From UBA11650 sp963997925 (lineage in GTDB: Bacteria > Chloroflexota > Dehalococcoidia > Lucifugimonadales > UBA3495), in the NCBI GenBank assembly GCA_963997925.1, contig CAXEOX010000002.1, forward strand, positions 1-64,000: a DNA stretch of 64,000 nucleotides, given 5' to 3'. The notes under the pieces are model-generated. The model was not told the origin of the DNA. It saw only the letters and a list, made by a program, of their open reading frames with translations, and did not search any database. Within the stretch, counting starts at the first letter, position 1; each line of letters begins with the position of its first letter. The position numbers and the translations under genes were made by a program. Positions 60,879 through 64,000 of this stretch are shown here, in pieces.

Positions 60879-62105
60879 ATGCTCAGTCCTTATACTGTGT
60901 TGGACTTGACGGACCACCGGGGCGAGTTGACCGCCATGATGCTCGGCGACATGGGCGCCGACGTTATAAAGATCGAACCTCCCCTAGGCTCATCCAGTCG
61001 ACAGATGTCTCCGTACCTAGAAGCTGCCCCGGAGACGGAGCAAAGCCTTCAGTTCTTCTCTTATAACCGTAACAAGCGCGGCATCACCTTGGACCTTCAA
61101 TCGGAACCCGGCCGACAGGCTCTGATGTCACTCGTGGAAAAAGCCGACTTTCTTATAGAATCGTCCGAGCCGGGGGAAATGGCTTCTTTGGGCTTGGGTT
61201 TCGACGAGATGCGAAAGCTTAATCCCCGCCTGGTATACGTGGCAATCACCGCCTACGGTCAGGACGGCCTCTATTCCGGGTTCGCCGCCAACGACCTTAC
61301 CCTCGCGGCCATGGGCGGACCAATGAGTCTTCAGGGTCACCCGGACCGGCCACCGTTGCGTATCACCGTGCCACAAGTTTGGCTTCAGGCTTCCGCCGAA
61401 GCGGCAGTGGGTGCGATGACCGCCCACGCTCTTATGGTCCAGACCGTCCAGGCCCAGTTCGTCGATGTATCCGCCCAAGCCGCCATGGTGTGGACCATGC
61501 TTCACGGTATGGCCGCCCATGCCATCCAGGGGTATGACATCAACCGGGGTGGGTCCGAACTACAGCTTGGGGCGATGAAAGTCCCCGTGGTCTTTGAGTG
61601 CGCAGATGGCTACGTGGTGATGATTAACGTTGGCTCCACCATGGTCAAGTTCGTCCACTGGTTAGTCGAAGATGGCATTGTTCCTCAAGAGTGGATCGAC
61701 GGCGAGGACTGGCCGACTTATGAACGGCGCTTCCTGCAGGACATGCCGGTGACGTACCCATTGGAAGAGACAGTGGAAGCCACCCGGCGTTACCTCCGGA
61801 AATACACGAAGCGGGAGTTGCTGGAACGGGGACTGCGGGAGGATATCACCATCGCCCCCGTGAGTACTACTGAGGACTTGACCCGTTTCCGCCAGCTGGA
61901 GGAGCGGGGATTTTGGCTTCAGGCCCCGTTGGCTGACGGACGCGGAGTGTCGGTGCCCGGATTGTTCGCCCGTTTGACGAAGACACCTATGGACGTGCGG
62001 CGTTGGGCACCCACTCTCGGTCAGCACAACGCAGAGATTCTGGGTGAGAAGTTAGGATTATCGGATGGGGAAATCGCCGCAGCTACCGGCATAAACAGCG
62101 CGTAG
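60879..62105 (+). CDS. CaiB/BaiF family CoA-transferase
   Basis: A 408-residue class III CoA-transferase. It has YTVLDLTDHRGELTAMMLGDMGADVIKIEPPLGSSSR, FFSYNRNKRGITLDLQSEPGRQALMSLVEKADFLIESSEPGEM and VYVAITAYGQDGLYSG. ATG 60879 has GAGGAG upstream; the frame is open 21 codons further but without support. A second CoA-transferase follows nine bases later, and the two may form a heteromeric or paired activity on one acyl substrate. Confidence 0.94.
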   Translation: MLSPYTVLDLTDHRGELTAMMLGDMGADVIKIEPPLGSSSRQMSPYLEAAPETEQSLQFFSYNRNKRGITLDLQSEPGRQALMSLVEKADFLIESSEPGEMASLGLGFDEMRKLNPRLVYVAITAYGQDGLYSGFAANDLTLAAMGGPMSLQGHPDRPPLRITVPQVWLQASAEAAVGAMTAHALMVQTVQAQFVDVSAQAAMVWTMLHGMAAHAIQGYDINRGGSELQLGAMKVPVVFECADGYVVMINVGSTMVKFVHWLVEDGIVPQEWIDGEDWPTYERRFLQDMPVTYPLEETVEATRRYLRKYTKRELLERGLREDITIAPVSTTEDLTRFRQLEERGFWLQAPLADGRGVSVPGLFARLTKTPMDVRRWAPTLGQHNAEILGEKLGLSDGEIAAATGINSA

Positions 62106-62114
62106 GAGGAGTTA

Positions 62115-63332
62115 ATGGCTGAGCAACTTCCCTTTGAGGGCCTCAAGGTCGCCGACTTCTCTTGGGTGGCGGTAGGGCCTATAACGTCCAAATACCTGGG
62201 GGACCACGGCGCCACGGTGGTACGGGTGGAAACCGAGGGCCGTCCCGACATATTACGGGTTGCGGGTCCGTTCAAGGATGGTGTGCCGGGGCCGAATCGC
62301 TCGCATTTTTACGGAGACTTCAACTCGTCCAAGGTCGGGCTTTCTCTCGACCTTAAAAATCCTGCGGGCTTGGACATCGCTTGCCGCCTAATCGAGTGGG
62401 CCGACGTATATTTCGAGAGTTTTACACCCGGGACGATGGATGCGCTGGGCATGGGCTACGAAAAGGCCCGCTCATTAAACCCATCGATTCTGATGGTTTC
62501 TACCTGTCTGATGGGCCAGACCGGAGCCGCCAGATCCTTGGCGGGGTACGGCTTCCACGCCGGGGCCATCGCCGGGTACTACGATATAACCGGATGGCCT
62601 GACCTGCCTCCCGACGGTCCCTGGACGGCCTATACCGACGTTGTGTCACCTCGTTTCATCTCCGCTTTAGTCATGGCTGCCCTGGACCACCGCCGCCGGA
62701 CGGGACAGGGCCAGCACATAGATGCCGCACAGATGGAGATGGGGGTGCAGTTTTTAGCGCCGCAAATCATCGACTACAACGCCTCGGGCAAAATTGTGTC
62801 GCGTAACGGCAATCGGTCGGATGTAGCCGCTCCTCAAGGGGCCTATCCCTGCGCCGGGGACGACCAGTGGTGCGCGATAGCGGTGGACACTGAACAACAG
62901 TGGGAAGATTTGCGCCTGACCATGGGAGACCCGGCATGGGCGGGCGACGATCGTTTCAAATCCGTTGAAGACCGGTTGTCCAATCATGACGAGATCGACG
63001 GTCATATTGGGCAGTGGACCATGGACAAGACGGCCCAAGAGGTGATGGAGTTACTCCAGTCCCATGGTGTGCCCTCCGGGGTCGTTCAGCGTAGCAGCGA
63101 CCTGCTCCAAGACCCCCAACTAGCCCACTGCAACCTGTATCGCTACATGGACCATCCGGAGATGGGCAACATCCCCTACACAGGTCACCAGTTCCGTATC
63201 CAGGGCTATGACAGCGGCCCACGCTCTCCAGCCCCGCTACTGGGTCAGCATAATGAGTACGTGTTGAAAGATCTGTTGGGGATGACTGACGAGGACATGA
63301 TTGAAGCGGTGATTGCCGGGGCTATTGCGTAA
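62115..63332 (+). CDS. CaiB/BaiF family CoA-transferase
   Basis: A 405-residue class III CoA-transferase. Motifs are FEGLKVADFSWVAVGPITSKYLGDHGATVVRVET, FYGDFNSSKVGLSLDLKNPAG, YFESFTPGTMDALGMGYE and GRGQHIDAAQMEM-like GQGQHIDAAQMEMGVQ. AGGAGG lies seven bases before ATG 62115. It is paired with the gene before it and probably co-transcribed. Its acyl donor and acceptor cannot be read from the sequence. Confidence 0.94.
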   Translation: MAEQLPFEGLKVADFSWVAVGPITSKYLGDHGATVVRVETEGRPDILRVAGPFKDGVPGPNRSHFYGDFNSSKVGLSLDLKNPAGLDIACRLIEWADVYFESFTPGTMDALGMGYEKARSLNPSILMVSTCLMGQTGAARSLAGYGFHAGAIAGYYDITGWPDLPPDGPWTAYTDVVSPRFISALVMAALDHRRRTGQGQHIDAAQMEMGVQFLAPQIIDYNASGKIVSRNGNRSDVAAPQGAYPCAGDDQWCAIAVDTEQQWEDLRLTMGDPAWAGDDRFKSVEDRLSNHDEIDGHIGQWTMDKTAQEVMELLQSHGVPSGVVQRSSDLLQDPQLAHCNLYRYMDHPEMGNIPYTGHQFRIQGYDSGPRSPAPLLGQHNEYVLKDLLGMTDEDMIEAVIAGAIA

Positions 63333-63346
63333 GAGCTTTATAGCTC

Positions 63347-63396
63347 GGGGGCACCCCCCATCCTAACCTTCCCCCACAAGGGGAGAAGGGACCTTT
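63347..63396. repeat. C-rich dispersed intergenic repeat
   Basis: CACCCCCCATCCTAACCTTC and GGGGAGAAGGGACC, the clearest plus-orientation copy of the family at 16737, 26030 and 27203. It follows the CoA-transferase stop and pairs with the reverse-oriented unit at 63481-63530. Confidence 0.7.
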
Positions 63397-63480
63397 TCGC
63401 CGACCCTCTACGGCTCTAATTATGTAGGTAGATCTTTGGATAGAGCAAACGACTGCTGAACATAGGAAAGTCCGGTGAAA

Positions 63481-63530
63481 GTCTCCTCCCCCTTGTGGGG
63501 GAGGATTAAGGTTGGGGGGTAATAGCCCCA
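63481..63530. repeat. C-rich dispersed repeat, reverse unit
   Basis: TCTCCTCCCCCTTGTGGGGG and AGGATTAAGGTTGGGGGGTA. With 63347-63396 it forms inverted repeats about 135 bases apart, enclosing AT-rich sequence. Confidence 0.65.
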
Positions 63531-63555
63531 ACCCCAATCCCGATTGGCACCGGAA

Positions 63556-64000
63556 CTACACCACCTTAGCTCCCAATATCTTCTCCAGATGCTCCAATGC
63601 CCAGGTGTGGGCGCCGGGGTCGAAGGTTGCCACGCAGTCGGTGGGCACTTCTACTTGGTAGTCCCGGTTGCGGGCGTCGGCGGTGGTGTGGAGTACGCAG
63701 ATGTCGGTGCAGACGCCGCAGATGATTAGCTTGTCGGGCTTCGATCCGTCAAGTCTTTGGGCCAGGTCTGTGTTGAAAAAGCCGCTGTAGCGGTTCTTGG
63801 GCACTACGTTGGTGGCAGTGATGAAGGGTTCTAGTTCAGGGATGACGTTGGGTTCCTCGGTGCCTTTGACGCAGTGGACGGGGAAGACCTGGAACTCGAG
63901 GTCGTCGGGGTCGTGATGGTCTGAGATGAACAGAATCTCGGAACCGGCGGCTTGCTCCCGCTCCAGTAGACGCTGCACGTTGGGGATTATTTCCCTGGCC
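63556..64000 (-). CDS. Isochorismatase-family cysteine hydrolase, 5' end cut by window
   Basis: The 3' portion of a cysteine hydrolase. The active Cys is in CGVCTDICVLHTTADARNRDYQVEVPTDC and the Lys in VVPKNRYSGFFNTDL. The upstream Asp of the triad lies beyond position 64000, since the frame runs open to the window edge (AREIIPNVQRLLE). Family members hydrolyse nicotinamide, isochorismate or similar amides. The resemblance to nicotinamidases (PVHCVKGTEEPNVIPEL) is noticeable. The first part of the protein is missing here. Confidence 0.88.
   Translation of the reverse strand, partial: AREIIPNVQRLLEREQAAGSEILFISDHHDPDDLEFQVFPVHCVKGTEEPNVIPELEPFITATNVVPKNRYSGFFNTDLAQRLDGSKPDKLIICGVCTDICVLHTTADARNRDYQVEVPTDCVATFDPGAHTWALEHLEKILGAKVV

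Noticed and set aside
1..64000. CRISPR arrays, rRNA genes, transposases, prophage genes
   Set aside because: Looked for regularly spaced repeats, rRNA-like stretches and DDE or integrase motifs. None seen.

Overview
The window looks like a piece of a Chloroflexota genome, most likely a Dehalococcoidia or SAR202-type lineage. This is an inference from gene content, since no rRNA is present. The signs are four luciferase-like (LLM) flavin monooxygenases, three CaiB/BaiF CoA-transferases, an orphan CO-dehydrogenase/xanthine-dehydrogenase type large subunit, a reductive-dehalogenase-like protein, DUF951 and Trm112 proteins, and a low-redundancy mix of catabolic enzymes. No IS transposase, prophage, CRISPR array or complete tRNA was seen. 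Several genes are broken, and intergenic spaces are crowded with short dispersed repeats.

Layout. Positions 1-6430 are unstable: three degenerate copies of a tRNA-Ala 5' half, an FKBP isomerase, two genes that have each lost their 5' end and meet head to head near 2500, a membrane protein, an LLM monooxygenase, and an AlbA_2 (Schlafen-type) gene split by one in-frame TAG. Positions 6430-16680 hold a CNNM/CorC-like protein, a RidA-like protein, two LLM monooxygenases, the large molybdenum hydroxylase subunit, hydrolases and a frameshifted flavoprotein. Positions 16840-23060 centre on typA. Its upstream flank is duplicated on both sides of a PD-(D/E)XK nuclease gene. A copy of its last 19 codons lies downstream of a cytosolic reductive-dehalogenase-like gene.

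Positions 23100-29100 carry five plus-strand genes: thiolase, GMC oxidoreductase, NHL-repeat protein, a 352-residue protein of unknown function, and a selenoprotein. The selenoprotein has a UGA-encoded Sec in a U-G-S-C motif followed at once by a SECIS-like hairpin. Ordinary gene calling cuts it into two meaningless pieces. This pair is the most interesting system in the window.

Positions 29180-50166 are mostly single genes: Trm112, CopD-like, TlpA-like, SDRs, gamma-glutamyltransferase, glutamate dehydrogenase, an MMPL/RND exporter, CoA-transferase, hydrolases, cupins, a DNA glycosylase with sfsA, a secreted lyase-like lipoprotein, pyrF with DUF951, a LysR regulator, ferredoxin, and an ornithine cyclodeaminase-like enzyme. 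Positions 50167-58400 form a minus-strand pyrimidine operon, pyrR-pyrB-pyrC-carA-(unknown gene)-carB. Its leader has a textbook PyrR-binding loop and an intrinsic terminator, and carB appears to start at AUU. The right end carries a VWA-domain protein, two CoA-transferases and the 3' part of an isochorismatase-family gene.

Functionally, the accessory genes point to an aerobic or facultative heterotroph that oxidises many different organic molecules (flavin monooxygenases, CoA activation, thiolysis, dehalogenation-type enzymes). It makes its own pyrimidines and uses selenocysteine. No sel genes lie in the window.
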